From assembly GCA_024516155.1 (NCBI GenBank), contig JAJJXM010000055.1, forward strand, positions 1-64,000: a stretch of DNA of 64,000 bases, written 5' to 3'. The notes below the pieces were generated by a model. The model did no database searches and was not told the DNA's origin. It saw only the letters and a program-made list of their open reading frames with translations. A program made the position numbers and the translations under genes. Shown piece after piece: positions 41,839-53,600 of the stretch. Every line of letters starts with the position of its first letter. Position 1 is the first letter of the stretch. This DNA comes from Pyronema omphalodes. Its lineage: Eukaryota; Ascomycota; Pezizomycetes; Pezizales; Pyronemataceae.

Positions 41839-44357
41839 ATCCCCCTTCTTGGACTGAGCTCCGGCGAAGTAACTTCTAAGATAAGTTAGGGAGGGGTCCC
41901 GGTTTATCGGGGTACTTTTTATGGAAGTCGTCAACGGCTTTACTGTTGGAATGAAGTTCGGCGGGTTCCCAATCGGGCATATCGTATCCAACTCATTTAA
42001 CCATGTACTGAAGTTTCTTCCTATGAATTCGGGAGTCAAGGATAGCTTCGATGAAGTATTCGTCTTCACCGTGATTTCCACCGGCGGTGGTGGGTCTAAT
42101 TGTTGACCGGGGTAAGGGTTATTCGCAGCCGGTTCCTATGGAAACATGTTGAACGTTATGGCATTTCATCGTCGGGGGTAGTGCTAATCGGTAGGCATAG
42201 GGGGATACTTTGGCGATAATCTTGAGGGGCCCGTAACGTTTGTTGTCTAATTTCCGGGAGGTTCGACGAGTTTTCCAATTGCGAGCATTCATCCATACCA
42301 AATCTCCAGGCTGATAATTCGGTGACGGGAGTCAATGTTTATCGGCATTCTCTTGATAACGTAGGTTGGCTCTATTGATTTCAGCTCGTAGATGGTTATG
42401 GATTTCGGCGAGGGTTTTCGAAGTTGTTAGGGCCCGTCGATCGTTTACATCATTCGTTGCTGCTGGAAGTAAATCCAATTGGCAACGGGGGTCGAATCCT
42501 TTATTAGCAAAGAACGGGGAAGTTCCCGTTGCCTCGGATGCTTGGTTATTCGCAGCGAATTCTGCTAATGGTAACCAATCAGCCGAATCATCTTGAAGAT
42601 AGTTGACGTGGGCTCGGAGGTATTGTTCCATAATAGCGTTCATTGGTTCTGTTTGACCCTCCGTTCGTAGGTGGAATGCCGTAGATAATCGAGGCTAGAT
42701 TCCCAAACGTCGACAAAGGTTCTTCCAAAACAAAGCAGCGAATTGGGGTCCTCGATCAGAGATAATGGTGAGGGGGAGTCCATGCAGTCGGAAGATGTGG
42801 GTAATAAACAAAGACGATAATTCCTTTGCGTCGATATCCGTTCGACAGGCAATCAGATGTCGTTGTTTGGTTAATCTATCCACAACCACCCAAATTGCAT
42901 GACACCCATTAGACCATGGTAATCCTGTTACGAAGTCCATTGATATGTCCTGCCAGGGTCTTTCTGGAATAGGTAGTGGGCGTAGAATACCAAACAGGGC
43001 GTGTCTGGTAGGTTTCGAACGTTGACAGGTATGACAATTTCGAATATATCTTTCCACGTCTGTCCTCATCTGGGGCCACGTATAGGTTCTTGAGAGGTAT
43101 TCTTATGTTTTAGATCTACCTGGGTGTCCAGCCGGAAGTGAGTCGTGGTGTTGTTGCATTAGATGTAATCGTAGAGGTTCGTAATTCGGGACCCATAAAC
43201 ATCCCCGATAGAGTACACGGTTATTGTTTACTGTACATTCAGCTAATGTAATGTCTTTACAATAACGAGTGTTATTGTTTAGCATTTCAATAACCTCAAT
43301 AGGAAATGGGTCTTTATCGTAGGCTCCCGTGAAGAGCTGGGATAAGGTGGGGTTTGTTTGTTGTGGGTCCGGTATTACTGTTTGTTGCGAATCCGTTGTT
43401 GTTCGTTGATTACTGGGGGTAACAGCCGCAACGTGAAGGATATTCTCCGGCTTAATGATCGTTGTATGGTTCTCTAGGGAGCGTTCATCCCCCTCTTTAG
43501 GCAGATCTCCGGATTGACGAGTCAGTGCGTCTGGTTTGCCGCCTGCGCTACCGGGGTGGTAAACAATCTTGAAATGAAACTGAGACAAAAACTGGGACCA
43601 ACGGGCTTGACGGCGGTTCAAGAGCTTTGTCGAAGTAAAATATTACAGATTCTTATAATCTGATAGTACTCGAATGGGGTTAATAACAGACTGCAATTCG
43701 GGACGCCATTCTTCGAAAGCCCGGACGATGGCCATGAGTTCTTTATCGTATATCTCATAATTACATTCGGCGGGGGAATGTTTCTTTGAGAAGTAAGCAA
43801 TAGGACGTAACATTCCTTTGTCATCATGTTGAGAAAGTACTCCAGCAGAGACATAATCGGAAGCATCGGTTTCGACAATAACATCCCGGTCTGGGTCGAA
43901 ACGAGCCAGAACGGGGGCGGATGTAAACGTTGATCTCAATTCCTCAAAGGCCTGTTGCTGAGGTTCCGACCAGACGAAGGGAACTCCTTTACGTGTGAGT
44001 AACGTGAGAGGTTTGACTATTTTTGAATAGTTCTTAACGAAACGTCGATAGAAATTTGCAAAACCCAAAAACGCTCTAACATCTTTGAGGTTTCGGGGAG
44101 ATTCCCAATCTCGAACTGCAGTAATCTTCTCAGGGTCCATCTTTATTCCTTCTGTACTGATGATGAGTCCTAAATACTTTTCTTCCGTCTGATGGAACTC
44201 GCATTTCTCCGGTTGGAGGTGTAATCCGGGTTTTTCGAATGCATCGAGGATCAATTTAACATGTTGTTTATGTTCCTCGAGATTATCCGAATAGATCAGG
44301 GTGTCATCCAAATAGGCAGTACAGAATCGATCAAGGTAAGGTGCCAATACGTCGTTA
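41839..44357 (-). pseudogene. Gypsy element F pol fragment: RT end, RNase H, integrase, chromodomain
   Basis: From right to left: RT from [23 protein letters not shown] (YLDD kept) to [12 protein letters not shown], and RNase H with [18 protein letters not shown] and [12 protein letters not shown]. Then GSAGGKPDALTRQS, integrase zinc region (CHTCQRSK), DISMDFVTGLP, ISDRGPQFAALFW, and a C-terminal GPLKIIAKVSPYAYRLALP. The chromodomain (AILDSRIHRKKLQYMVK, then VGYDMPDWEP) has TGG to TGA at its conserved Trp. Frames are broken at several points. The RT begins abruptly at the N2 LTR (44358). Confidence 0.85.
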
Positions 44358-44854
44358 ACACTGAACACTACCGGCAGGGGGAGACTAGGCGGGTTCCGGG
44401 ATGTGGGAACGGAAGGACAAAAACCGAAGTGCACGGCAGACGGAGGGCACACGAAACAGGGACAGGGACAAGGACAAGAATGACGTGGGACTGAAAGGAG
44501 AAGTCTTTATCAAGGACAAGACAAAGACAAAAGACGTTCGATGGAGAACTCAACAACGGAGAGGCAAGCCTCCTTATGTACAAAGGGCGGCCAGCACTCT
44601 TGCTGGGCCGTCATTCAACATCGCTACATGACATCTTCCGTTCTCCATCATTTCACCTGCGACGCCACAGCTCTCCAGCTCATGGTACGTCATCCCTCAT
44701 CAGTCAGTCCATCAACAACAACGGCACGGCACACACAACAAGACAACGACAACACAACACAACACGGCAAGACAACGGCACGACGACAATCACACCAACG
44801 ACAACACAATGGTGACGCAACAACACAATGGCTCGTCAGCCGTGTGCTATGACA
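44358..44854 (-). repeat. N2 3' LTR
   Basis: Matches 47747-48244 and the reverse complement of 60436-60942. Contains ACAAC/CACAACACAAC simple repeats. The sub-sequence CTTCCGTTCTCCATCATTTC lies at about 44635-44653. Confidence 0.85.
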
Positions 44855-44865
44855 GTACCCCCCCG

Positions 44866-46062
44866 TTAGGCTCGAGTTCCTACGAGAGGAGAAGTCTTGT
44901 CTGGGTAAAGTTGGTGGAATCTCTCAGCGGCCTCAGTTTCGGATAGGTTCGTTTTTGGTTCCCAGGTTGGAGAGTCATGGCCCGTCCACTTGACGAGGTA
45001 CTGCCGGTTTCCTCTTGACCAACGGCTATCCAGAATTTCGTCCACAAACCATTCTTCTTCGCCGTCTACTACTACCGGTAGGGGCGGTGGGATAATCTGG
45101 CCAGGGAGGGGGTCCGAAGGGGCTGGGTTTAGTAGGGACACGGGGAAGGTCCTGTGATGTTCCATTGTCTCCGGTATGTCCAGCTCGTAGGCGTGGGATC
45201 CAATGGGTCGAACCACGGTGAAGGGGCCTAGGTGTTTGTTTTCTAGTTTCTTTGAGGGGCGGCGGGTTCTGAGGTTGCGGGCGTCTAGCCATACCATGTC
45301 TCCTGTTTTGAAGACCGGCGCGGGGAGTCGGGAATTGTCGGCGGCTTCTATGTGGCGGGCTTGGGCGTATTTCATCTCAGAACGTAAGACATCATGGATG
45401 TGTGACATCCTTTCCGCTACCTCGTTCGCTTTCACTTCTTCAGGATTTTCTGTCCTGATTTCCAATTCGAAGAAGCATTTGGGGTGTCGGCCGTATACGG
45501 CGTAGAACGGGGACAGCAACGTTGTATCCGATACTTGGTTATTTGCAGCAAATTCTGCCAGTGGTAAAAATTTCTTCCAGTCCTCTTGTAGATAACAGAC
45601 GTACGCGCGGCAATATTGCTCCGTGACCGCATTGATCCTTTCTGCTTGGCCATCGGTCTGGGGGTGGAAGGCCGTGCTCCTGGCAATCTCAATACCCATG
45701 CAATTTGCCAGGAGTTTCCAAAAGTGGGCAACAAATTGCGGGCCGCGGTCGGACACTACTGTGTCTGGCAGACCGTGTAGTTTGAAAAGGTTTTCCAGGA
45801 AGAGTTGCGCGAAGCTTTCTGCGTCTATCGTGGAGTGACAAGGCACTGAGTGCCGCTGTTTCGTGAGTCGGCAAAAGATCGCACATATTCCGTCGAAGCC
45901 TTCTGATATCGGCAGCCCAGTAACAAAGTCCACAGATATATTCTGCCACGGGTAGTGTGGGACCGGTAGGGGTTTCAAGGTTCCATAGGGTGCGTGGCGG
46001 GTCGCGTTTGTTCTTTTACAAATGTGGCAATTTCGGACGAATTGATTATCAGCAATGATTTT
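44866..46062 (-). CDS. N2 integrase core and chromodomain, lacking the upstream pol
   Basis: Open frame beginning within NCHICKRTNATRHAPYG (half of the HHCC zinc site) and continuing with the catalytic set SVDFVTGLP, VVSDRGPQFVAHFW and QAERINAVTEQY, a C-terminal GPFTVVRPIGSHAYELDIP, HRTFPVSLLNPAP and a chromodomain (EWFVDEILDSRWSRGNRQYLVKW, then WEPKTNLSE). No stop up to TAG near 44866. The first Met is at 45978. Because the HH part is deleted and no start of its own is obvious, expression would need fusion to gag or reinitiation. The long intact frame is notable for a deletion derivative. Confidence 0.8.
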   Translation of the reverse strand, partial: KIIADNQFVRNCHICKRTNATRHAPYGTLKPLPVPHYPWQNISVDFVTGLPISEGFDGICAIFCRLTKQRHSVPCHSTIDAESFAQLFLENLFKLHGLPDTVVSDRGPQFVAHFWKLLANCMGIEIARSTAFHPQTDGQAERINAVTEQYCRAYVCYLQEDWKKFLPLAEFAANNQVSDTTLLSPFYAVYGRHPKCFFELEIRTENPEEVKANEVAERMSHIHDVLRSEMKYAQARHIEAADNSRLPAPVFKTGDMVWLDARNLRTRRPSKKLENKHLGPFTVVRPIGSHAYELDIPETMEHHRTFPVSLLNPAPSDPLPGQIIPPPLPVVVDGEEEWFVDEILDSRWSRGNRQYLVKWTGHDSPTWEPKTNLSETEAAERFHQLYPDKTSPLVGTRA

Positions 46063-46097
46063 CCTACCAGCGGCAGAGCCGTCTTCTTGCAGCTGGT

Positions 46098-47417
46098 TTA
46101 GTCTTTTCCCGACACCTCTTCTTCACTATCCAATGATTCCACACTCGCCACTCTAACATTTGTCTTGGCGGGGCACGAAGCAGCCATGTGGCCGAGGCCA
46201 CCGCAGTAGAGGCAACGTCCTTCTGACAGGCGGGTCGGGCGTTCCTGTGCCGACAGTTTCTGACGGGGTCCCTGGGCAGGGATTTGCTTGCTGGAGGAGG
46301 CGGTGGTGGCTTGGGTAGCGGGGGTGGGGCGACTGGTGGCGGGGGTGGCGGCGGTAGTGGGTTTAACTTGGCCGCGGTTGGTACGCAGCTTGTGGAGGTT
46401 GTCAAGTGCTCTCAATTGGGAGTCCAATTTTTGGCACTGCTCAACAAATTCGTGCATCGTAGCGGTGGGAGGGGCGACAACCAACTTTTCGTGCAACTCG
46501 AGGGACAGGCCGTTACGCAGAGCATCCATGGTAGCGGCTTCATCCCAGCCCAGTTCCGCGCCCAGGCGGGAAAACTCTGCATAATAATCTGAGAACTCGC
46601 GGTTGTTTTGTCGGAGATGTTGTAGTTTGAAACGAGCCGTTGCGCCCTCGTCCGGGTCTCCCAAGGTACGCTGCAGGATCTTAATGACGTCCTCGACGTC
46701 GGTGAGGGCCCAGTGGTTGCCATTATCCTTGATATAAGGAAGGATCTGATCCAAGGTGCGTCCGCGGAGGCGGCCCATGGCATAAGAGATCCGCTTGTGA
46801 GGGGTTGGGAAGCGTAATTCATCGCTCACCAATTTAATACGAAGCACGGAGACAAAGCGGCGGAGGTCCTCCCTGTTGGACCCATCGAAGGTTGGTGGAT
46901 CCGAAATTTTATCTCCGGTAACGCGGATGCCGGGGGAGGCGAGTAGCGCGTTGATGAGTTTACGCTGGCGGGTAAGCTCCTTCTCGTAGTAATGAATTTC
47001 ATTCGTATCTGCTTGTTCCTCCGGGGTTAGGAGGATTTCGGGGTCTCGGGGGGGGGGAGTCTTGGAACTGGTGCGATTATAGCGGGGGCGGGGGCTGCAG
47101 CTACCGCAGTGGTGGGGGGTGCGGCAGTTCGCGGCACTGTTTCTGGGCCATTGGGGTAAACCTGGATGGGGCCAGTCTGAAGAACAACAGGGGGAATGGG
47201 GGCAGGGGTGGGGGCTTCCGGAGCATGGGAGGCGACAGGGCTGGAGACTCGAGTGCTGTTGCGGGAGCCGGGGGTCGCTGTGAGGTCGTTTAAGATGTAG
47301 CCCGTGGGATGGTCTTGGGCGTCTAGGATTGATTGCGCGAGCTGCTCGGTGAACGTGAGCGGTTTGTGCCCGTCTGGAAACTGAGTCATGGAGGCAGCGT
47401 TGACGATTTGCTGCCAA
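46098..47417 (-). CDS. N2 gag core with zinc knuckle
   Basis: The capsid part starts after a C10 run (47046-47055 region, G on the + strand): EILLTPEEQADTNEIHYYEKELTRQR, PPTFDGSNREDLRRFVSVLRIKL, FSDYYAEFSRLGAELGWDEAATMDALRNGLS. Then come a Pro/Thr-rich linker and CLYCGGLGHMAASC (CX2CX4HX4C). Upstream of the C run this frame is Arg/Pro/His-rich and probably not translated; the sensible N-terminal frame (47027-47536) differs. The end reads TCG GGA AAA GAC TAA, a slippery heptamer just before the stop, as in N4. Confidence 0.8.
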   Translation of the reverse strand: MAANRQRCLHDSVSRRAQTAHVHRAARAINPRRPRPSHGLHLKRPHSDPRLPQQHSSLQPCRLPCSGSPHPCPHSPCCSSDWPHPGLPQWPRNSAANCRTPHHCGSCSPRPRYNRTSSKTPPPRDPEILLTPEEQADTNEIHYYEKELTRQRKLINALLASPGIRVTGDKISDPPTFDGSNREDLRRFVSVLRIKLVSDELRFPTPHKRISYAMGRLRGRTLDQILPYIKDNGNHWALTDVEDVIKILQRTLGDPDEGATARFKLQHLRQNNREFSDYYAEFSRLGAELGWDEAATMDALRNGLSLELHEKLVVAPPTATMHEFVEQCQKLDSQLRALDNLHKLRTNRGQVKPTTAATPATSRPTPATQATTASSSKQIPAQGPRQKLSAQERPTRLSEGRCLYCGGLGHMAASCPAKTNVRVASVESLDSEEEVSGKD

Positions 47418-47536
47418 TGCCCTTCGTCGATGACTTTAACGTGCATGTTGGCGGGCTCGGAGGATCGGCTTAAGTCGGATGGTGTGATGGACGTGCTCCT
47501 AGTAAGTATAATCCTGGAGTTCCCAGCGGACCACAA
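47027..47536 (-). CDS. N2 gag N-terminal frame
   Basis: Natural start ATG CAC GTT AAA overlaps the TAA of the short leader ORF (start 47678, MNPTGSAW). Encodes MHVKVIDEGHWQQIVNAASMTQF, PLTFTEQLAQSILDAQD and an Ala/Pro-rich tail ending PPPETPKSS with a stop right after the C10 run. Joining this to the capsid frame requires a one-base shift at the C run. The same layout exists in N4 (61243-61602). The leader ORF of N2 carries an extra TAG (CAG to TAG). Confidence 0.6.
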   Translation of the reverse strand: MWSAGNSRIILTRSTSITPSDLSRSSEPANMHVKVIDEGHWQQIVNAASMTQFPDGHKPLTFTEQLAQSILDAQDHPTGYILNDLTATPGSRNSTRVSSPVASHAPEAPTPAPIPPVVLQTGPIQVYPNGPETVPRTAAPPTTAVAAAPAPAIIAPVPRLPPPETPKSS

Positions 47537-47746
47537 GGTAGCAGTGATCTTCTGCTCTTTGGATGGCTCGTCGCACTGCGCCAGCGAATCGGTCGGAGAT
47601 TCCGAAGGTCTCGTTTAGGGTGTGAGTTTCCAGGGCTTGTTTCAAGGCGTGTGTCCAAGCAGAACCAGTGGGGTTCATGCGTGTTGGTCGAATAATTATT
47701 TGATCGAACGTAATGTCAGGGAACTAGGAACGGACGTTCGCAGAAA

Positions 47747-48244
47747 ACACTGAACACTACCGGCAGGGGGAGACTAGGCGGGTTCCGGGATGTGGGAACG
47801 GAAGGACAAGGACCGAAGTGCACGGCAGACGGACGGCACACGAAACAGGGACAGGGACAAGGAAAAGAATGACGTGGGACTGAAAGGAGAAGTCTTTATC
47901 AAGGACAAGAGGAAGACACAAGACGTTCGATGGAGAACTCAACGACGGGGAGGCAAGCCTCCTTCTGTACAAAGGGCGGCCAGCACTCTTGCTGGGCGAT
48001 CATCCAACATCGTTTACATGACAGCTTCCGTTCTCCATCATTTCACATGCGACGCCACAGCTCTCCAGCGCATGGTACGTCATCCCTCATCAGTCAGTCC
48101 ATCAACAACAACGGCACGGCACACACAACAAGACAACGACAACACAACACAACACGGCAAGACAACGGCACGACGACAATCACACCAACGAAAACACAAT
48201 GGTGACGCAACAACACAACGGCTCGTCAGCCGTTTGCCGTGACA
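47747..48244 (-). repeat. N2 5' LTR
   Basis: In element orientation TGTCACGGCAAACGG...GTAGTGTTCAGTGT, followed by a leader (TTTCTGCGAACGTCCG) similar to that of N4. No classical initiator-Met primer site is evident. Confidence 0.85.
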
Positions 48245-49055
48245 CAAAGGCCTGTTGTTGGGGTTCCGACCAGATGAAAGGAAGTCCTTTTCGTGTGAGT
48301 AACGTGAGAGGTTGGACTATTTTTGAATAGTTCTTAACGAAACGTCGATAGAAATTTGCAAAACCCAAAAACGCTCTATCATCTTTGAGGTTTCGGGGAG
48401 ATTCCCAATCCCGGACTGCAGTAATCTTCTCAGGATCCATCTTTATTGCTTCTGTACTAATGATGAGTCCTAAGTACTTTACTTCCTTCTGGTGGAACTC
48501 GCATTTCTCTGGTTTGAGATTAACCCTGCGTTTTCGAATGCTTCGAGGATCAATTTAACATGTTGTTTATGTTCTTCGAGGTTATCCGAATGGATCAGGG
48601 TGTCATTCAAGTAGGCAGTACAGAATCGATCAAGGTAAGGTGTCAATACGTCGTTAATAAAGTTCTGAAATGTTGCAGGGGCATTGGTAAGCCCAAAGGG
48701 CATAACCCATGATTCGAATAATCCGTACCGGGTACGAAAAGCGGTTTTCCATTCTTCCCCATTCGCCATACATATTAAATTATACGCTCCCCTAATGTCG
48801 AGCTTAGTGAACCACTCAGCTCTTGAAAGGTTCATTAAGGTATCCTGCATCAGGGTAACAGGGTAGCGATTGTTCATTGTTCCGGCGTTGATTCCACGAT
48901 AATCGACCACCAAACGCAACGAACCGTTGCCTTTCTTTACGAAAAGAATGGGAGCAGCTGCTGGGGATGAGGAGGCACGAATGAAACCTTTGGTGAGGTT
49001 TTCGTCTAACCAACGTTTCAAATCCTCCAACTCTGGACGTGATAGGGAGTAAAGG
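48245..49055 (-). pseudogene. Second gypsy element F RT fragment
   Basis: RT from LYSLSRPELEDLKRWLDENL through [40 protein letters not shown] and TNAPATFQNFINDVL, ending in the RNase H approach WSEPQQQAF at 48245. The catalytic box is AYLNDTLIH, so YLDD has become YLND. This segment overlaps in content with 43643-44357, so the two flanks of N2 come from two different F copies. Its upstream end is broken by the G3 LTR at 49056. Confidence 0.85.
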
Positions 49056-50441
49056 TGTGAACCTGGGCACAGTCCTAACTATGCGGAGGCTTTTCCGGTT
49101 GTATCTCAAGTATTCTGTCCTGGTGTGGACAGACGCTTCGTTCCCAAGAACTAAAAGAACTTATTCCAAAGATAAGCTAGGAAGAGCATTAACCGATCAC
49201 AGGCCGAATAAACTTAAGGGTCGTCTTCGGAGGTAATTGTTGGTGTAGATATGGTATCGTCGCGTATGGGATCAATGGATGATGATGGAGGAGACAGAGG
49301 GAGGACATAGGGTCTTTTCTAGACTTTCGTCTACAAGTTCGCCCAGCCTTCCTTGGGGAACCAACTGCCAAACTGAGCTTAATAGATAAGACATGGGTCA
49401 AAGCTGAGACGCATCTGCTGAGGCTTGCATCATACTAAGCGCGCAATTAAATTAATTGCTCACTTGCATTATGCTCGCCCTGGTCAGATTAATCCTTGAA
49501 ATAGCTCACCGTACTACCACACCTTCCAATGAGGTGTTGGGGTTATGAGTCACACCGGAGGCCAACTCCGTCTGACTGCATCATGCATGAACTCTTGTGA
49601 TAATGATGCATGAGTCATTTATCGTATGAGTCGCGCCATCATAGATCTCCCTAGAGAATCTCGATCGCAAGTAGAGGTCACTGACATCCTAAGGCACCCT
49701 GATGCCCTACCGGAGTGGTTCACTCCGTCACATTCCTGTGTGATGTCATATGTGCCCCACCTGCGCGCACTTGCGCGCAGCCACACCCTGGTGTGGACGC
49801 AAACGCCGTCTTGTTCCAAGTTGGTAGCTCTAGACCCCAGGACGCGTCATATCAGTTCTATCAAACAGGTTTCCTGAGTGGAGTTCCCGGCTGGACGTCG
49901 TCTCATGCTGATGCACTGTTGACGCCTGTCCTGCATTCCACTCCTGCTTGCTGACTAGACTCTGCCTTATCTCTTCGCCCAGCTGTTCACCCTACTCGTA
50001 ACACCGGATGACACTCTTGCGCCGCATCTGCATCTTCCTGGAATCCTTTGTTCCTATGCAGCCCCCATTGTAGCCGTGTATTGCCGAACCCTCCTCAGGT
50101 ATAAGGAGGTGACCTTTCGTCGTCTTCATCGTTCTCCATCCGCGTCGTTTGTAGTTGTCTCAAGGGTAAGTCGACGCCCTTGAGGTAAGTGTTCCTTTCC
50201 CCCTCTCCGTCCTGAGTCCTCCCAAACTGACAGTGAATAATAGTTTCGACGCCTCGGGCCGGGATCCTCGTGAGGTCCTATCGGAAAGTCACGAATCACG
50301 TGACGTGGCTAGCCGGAGCTCCTCTGGGGGTTCCGGCCCGGGATACTAACTTGATTATTCATTCTCCTGTCGAGTTTGCCATATTCTCCATAGCGTTATA
50401 TATGATACCTATTCTATTCTCACACATTATAGGGTGTCACA
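49056..50441 (-). mobile_element. 3' LTR of gypsy element G3
   Basis: 1386 bp, TGTGAACCTGG...GGGTGTCACA on the + strand. The same family as 1-1065 and 5894-7303. On the element strand it follows a polypurine tract GGGGGGAGGTGG (50442-50453), which proves its identity as the 3' LTR of the adjoining pol. It is inserted in the RT of the F fragment. TTTATAGACTTTCG-type promoter sequence seems altered here (TCTAGAAAAGACC). Confidence 0.9.
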
Positions 50442-50612
50442 CCACCTCCCCCCTGTTCAAGCTTCGTCCCGAAGCTCGTAGTTCATCATTCTGTGATCGC
50501 ACCTCGCCGCAGCCAAGTGATTAAGTGATCAATTATAGATGTAGTCCTCCAGCCCCTACATCCTACTACCAACTCGACCTAATGAAAATCTCGTGGGGAA
50601 AAACATTAAGCC

Positions 50613-53600
50613 TTAATCCTTGAGTCGGTAGTCCCTCGGAGAATCAGGATGTTTGAGATGGAATTCTCTTAGCTTTTCCTGACCTCCTACTGAAAAGTTG
50701 TCGAAGGGTTCCGCCGTCCAATCTTTCTTGTTGGGCCACCCAAGCCATTTAATGAGGTAAAGTACTCTGTTTCCTGATTTATAACTGCTCATGATCTCAT
50801 CAATGTCGTACTCCTCGCTTCCCTCAACGTCGTCTGCTTCCCTAAGAATTTTGTTTGGGTCTGGTGGAGCTCTTGTACCGGTGTGGAAAGGCTCAAGTAG
50901 GGAAATATGAAAGACATTATGAATCTTCCATTTTCGTGGTAATGTGAGACGTAATGCTGTTGGGGATATGACTTTTTCGATTTGAAATGGACCGTGAAGT
51001 TTGTGATCCAATTTATGTGATGGGCGTCTTGTTTGTATGTGTCGTCCATCGAGCATAACCAAGTCTCCAACTTGGTAAGTAGGTGCCTCCTTTCGTTGTA
51101 GGTCTGCATACTTTTTCATTCTTTCTTGCGCTTTCTGTAAGGATATCTTTGCTCCTTCGTGCACAGTATGCATCCAGTGGGCGTATGCTTTGCTGGCTGG
51201 ATTTCGCACAGCAGTTGCAGTGGGGTTGCTGGCAATGGGGTTGTAACCGTAATTCGCATAGAAAGGTGAGAGTCCTGTAGCGGTGGTTACTGAGTTATTG
51301 TAGGCAAACTCTGCCATTGGCAACAAGTCAACCCAATCGTCCATCTCATGATTGACAAAAGAGCGGAGGTAAGCTTCTATTGTCTGGTTGAGTCGTTCCG
51401 TCTGTCCATCGGTTTGAGGGTGGAACGCTGTGGACATTCTAGGCTTGATAGCTAGTGTTCCAAGGAATGCTTTCCAGGTCGTACTTGTGAACCTGGAGTC
51501 CCTATCCGAAATAATATCTTTAGGTAGCCCATGTAACTTCCAAATTTCCTTAGCAAAGATTCTAACAAGGTCTGCAGTTGCCTTGCCGTCTTTTTGCAAT
51601 GGTATGAAGTGGGCCATTTTTGAAAATCGATCAACTACTACCCAGAGTTGATCACATCCATTTGATTCCGGTAGGTCTGTAAAAAAGTCCATGGCGATTG
51701 ATTGCCATGGGGAATAGGGTAATTCCAAAGGTTGAAGTAATCCATACTTCAGGTGCCGCGCCTTTTTGTCCCTTTGACATTCCATACAACTCTTCACATA
51801 ATTTATTATTCCTTCTTCTATCTTCGGCCACCAGAAGTTCCTTCGAATTAATTCAATAGTTTTGTCTTGTCCGAAGTGACCTGCAATTTTAGAGTCATGT
51901 TCGGATTCAAGAACAGTATTTACCAAATGCTTTGGTACCCATAGTTTTTCTTTCTGATAGAGTATGCCATCCTCTATCGTCAGTGGTTCCTTTATTTTCT
52001 TCGTTGCTTCCACATAAATCCGATCCAGTTTTCCAGCTTCCTTAACCATCTTCAAACATTCTGCCGACCATTTAACCAAGGGAATAGAGGAAAGACGTGC
52101 TGAAGAAATCATAAAAGAAGTTCCTTCTCCAGCAGTGCTGATTGACGAAATCGATGCAAAATGGCTTTGATGCAGGATCGTCGTGATCGGCTGATCTTCA
52201 CCTCCCCTCTTTTCAGGGCGGAACTCCGGACGCCTAGATCAAGCATCAGGTTTCCCATTCTTAACCCCAGGTCTGTAGTAAATCTCGAAGTCAACGCCAG
52301 CAAGCTCTTGAGCCCATCTAGCTTGACGTCGATTGAGCACTTTTGTTGTTGTAAAGTACTCCAGGTTTTGGTGGTCGCTGTAAACCTCCACTGTAAACAT
52401 TGCTCCTTCAAGATATCTTCTCCATACTTTGAATGAATCAACAATAGCCAATAGCTCTTTGTCGTGAATCTCATAATTAATTTCAGCAGGAGTGAATTTT
52501 CTTGAATGGAAAGCAATTGGATGCAACTTCCCATCATCGCCTTTCTGGGATAGAACTGCGCCTAAAGCAAAATCCGAAGCATCAGTTTCAACAATACAGA
52601 CCTTTCTTGGATCAAAATGATGCAAGATTGGTGCCGTAGTGAATCGTCTCTTTAGCTCGTCAAATGCTAGTTCCATCGCAACAGTCCATTCCCATTTCTT
52701 CGGATCGCCTTTCGTAGATTCTGTAAGAGGACAACATATTCTTGAGAAGTCCTTAATGAATCTCCGATAGAAGTTAGCGAATCCAAGAAAGCCTTGCACT
52801 TCCTTCAAGGACTTTGGGGCTTCCCATATAAGGACAGTTTCCACCTTGTCCTTAGCCATTTCAATCCCATTCTCACTTATTATATATCCCAGAAATTCAA
52901 CTTTCCTTTGTCCCCAGACACATTTTTCCGGTGATATAACCAAACCATTTTCTTCCAACCTTTTCAATACTTCTTTAACCAACTCATCATGCTTTTCTTC
53001 CGTCTCCGCATAGATGAGTACATCATCAATATATGCAATAACTCCTTGGTCCAACATATCCCTAAGGATGTGATTCATCATATCTTGGAATGTGGCCGGA
53101 GCATTGCTCAACCCAAAAGGCATAACCAAAAATTCATATAGTCCATATCGGCACCTAAAGGCCGTCTTCCATTCATCTCCTTCCTTTATTCTTAATAGAT
53201 GGTATCCATTCTTCAGATCCATCTTCGTATATATTTTAGCTCCTCTAACTCTGTCTTGTAATTGTGACATGAGTGGGAGCGGGTATCGGTTGGCAATTGT
53301 TATTTTGTTTATGCCCCGATAGTCAACACATAACCTCAGACCTCTGCCATGGGCCTTTGGGACGAAGAGAATTGGAGCTGCCGCTGGTGATTTAGAGGGT
53401 CGGATTTTCCCAGTATGCAGCATATCTTTCAGCCATTCTCTGAGTGTCTCCAGCTCAACTTCGTTAAGAGCGTAGACAGGTCCCCAAGGAGGAGTCTCTC
53501 CTTCTTTCAGATCAATTGCATGGTCATAAGGTTTGTGTTCAGGAAGCCCATCTGCTGCTTCCTTTGTCATGATATTAATCCAACCACGAAATTTCTCAGG

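Larger units (their letters stand above)
44358..48244 (-). mobile_element. Element N2: gypsy deletion derivative with gag and integrase only
   Basis: Two LTRs (about 44358-44854 and 47747-48244, about 497 bp each, TGTCA(C/T)(A/G)GC...GTGTTCAGTGT) enclose about 2.9 kb. A polypurine tract GGGGGGGTAC precedes the 3' LTR. Compared with N4 (60436 onward), protease, RT and RNase H are missing; the junction lies near 46060. The flanks are overlapping pieces of element F and do not share a target duplication. Confidence 0.85.

Noticed and set aside
44401..44852. + strand frames with [13 protein letters not shown] (also 47790-48242)
   Set aside because: They lie wholly within the N2 LTRs and read antisense; low-complexity at the end.
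46284..46592. Gly-rich frames antisense to N2 gag (also 62076-62345 in N4)
   Set aside because: Reverse translation of the Pro/Thr/Ala-rich gag linker.
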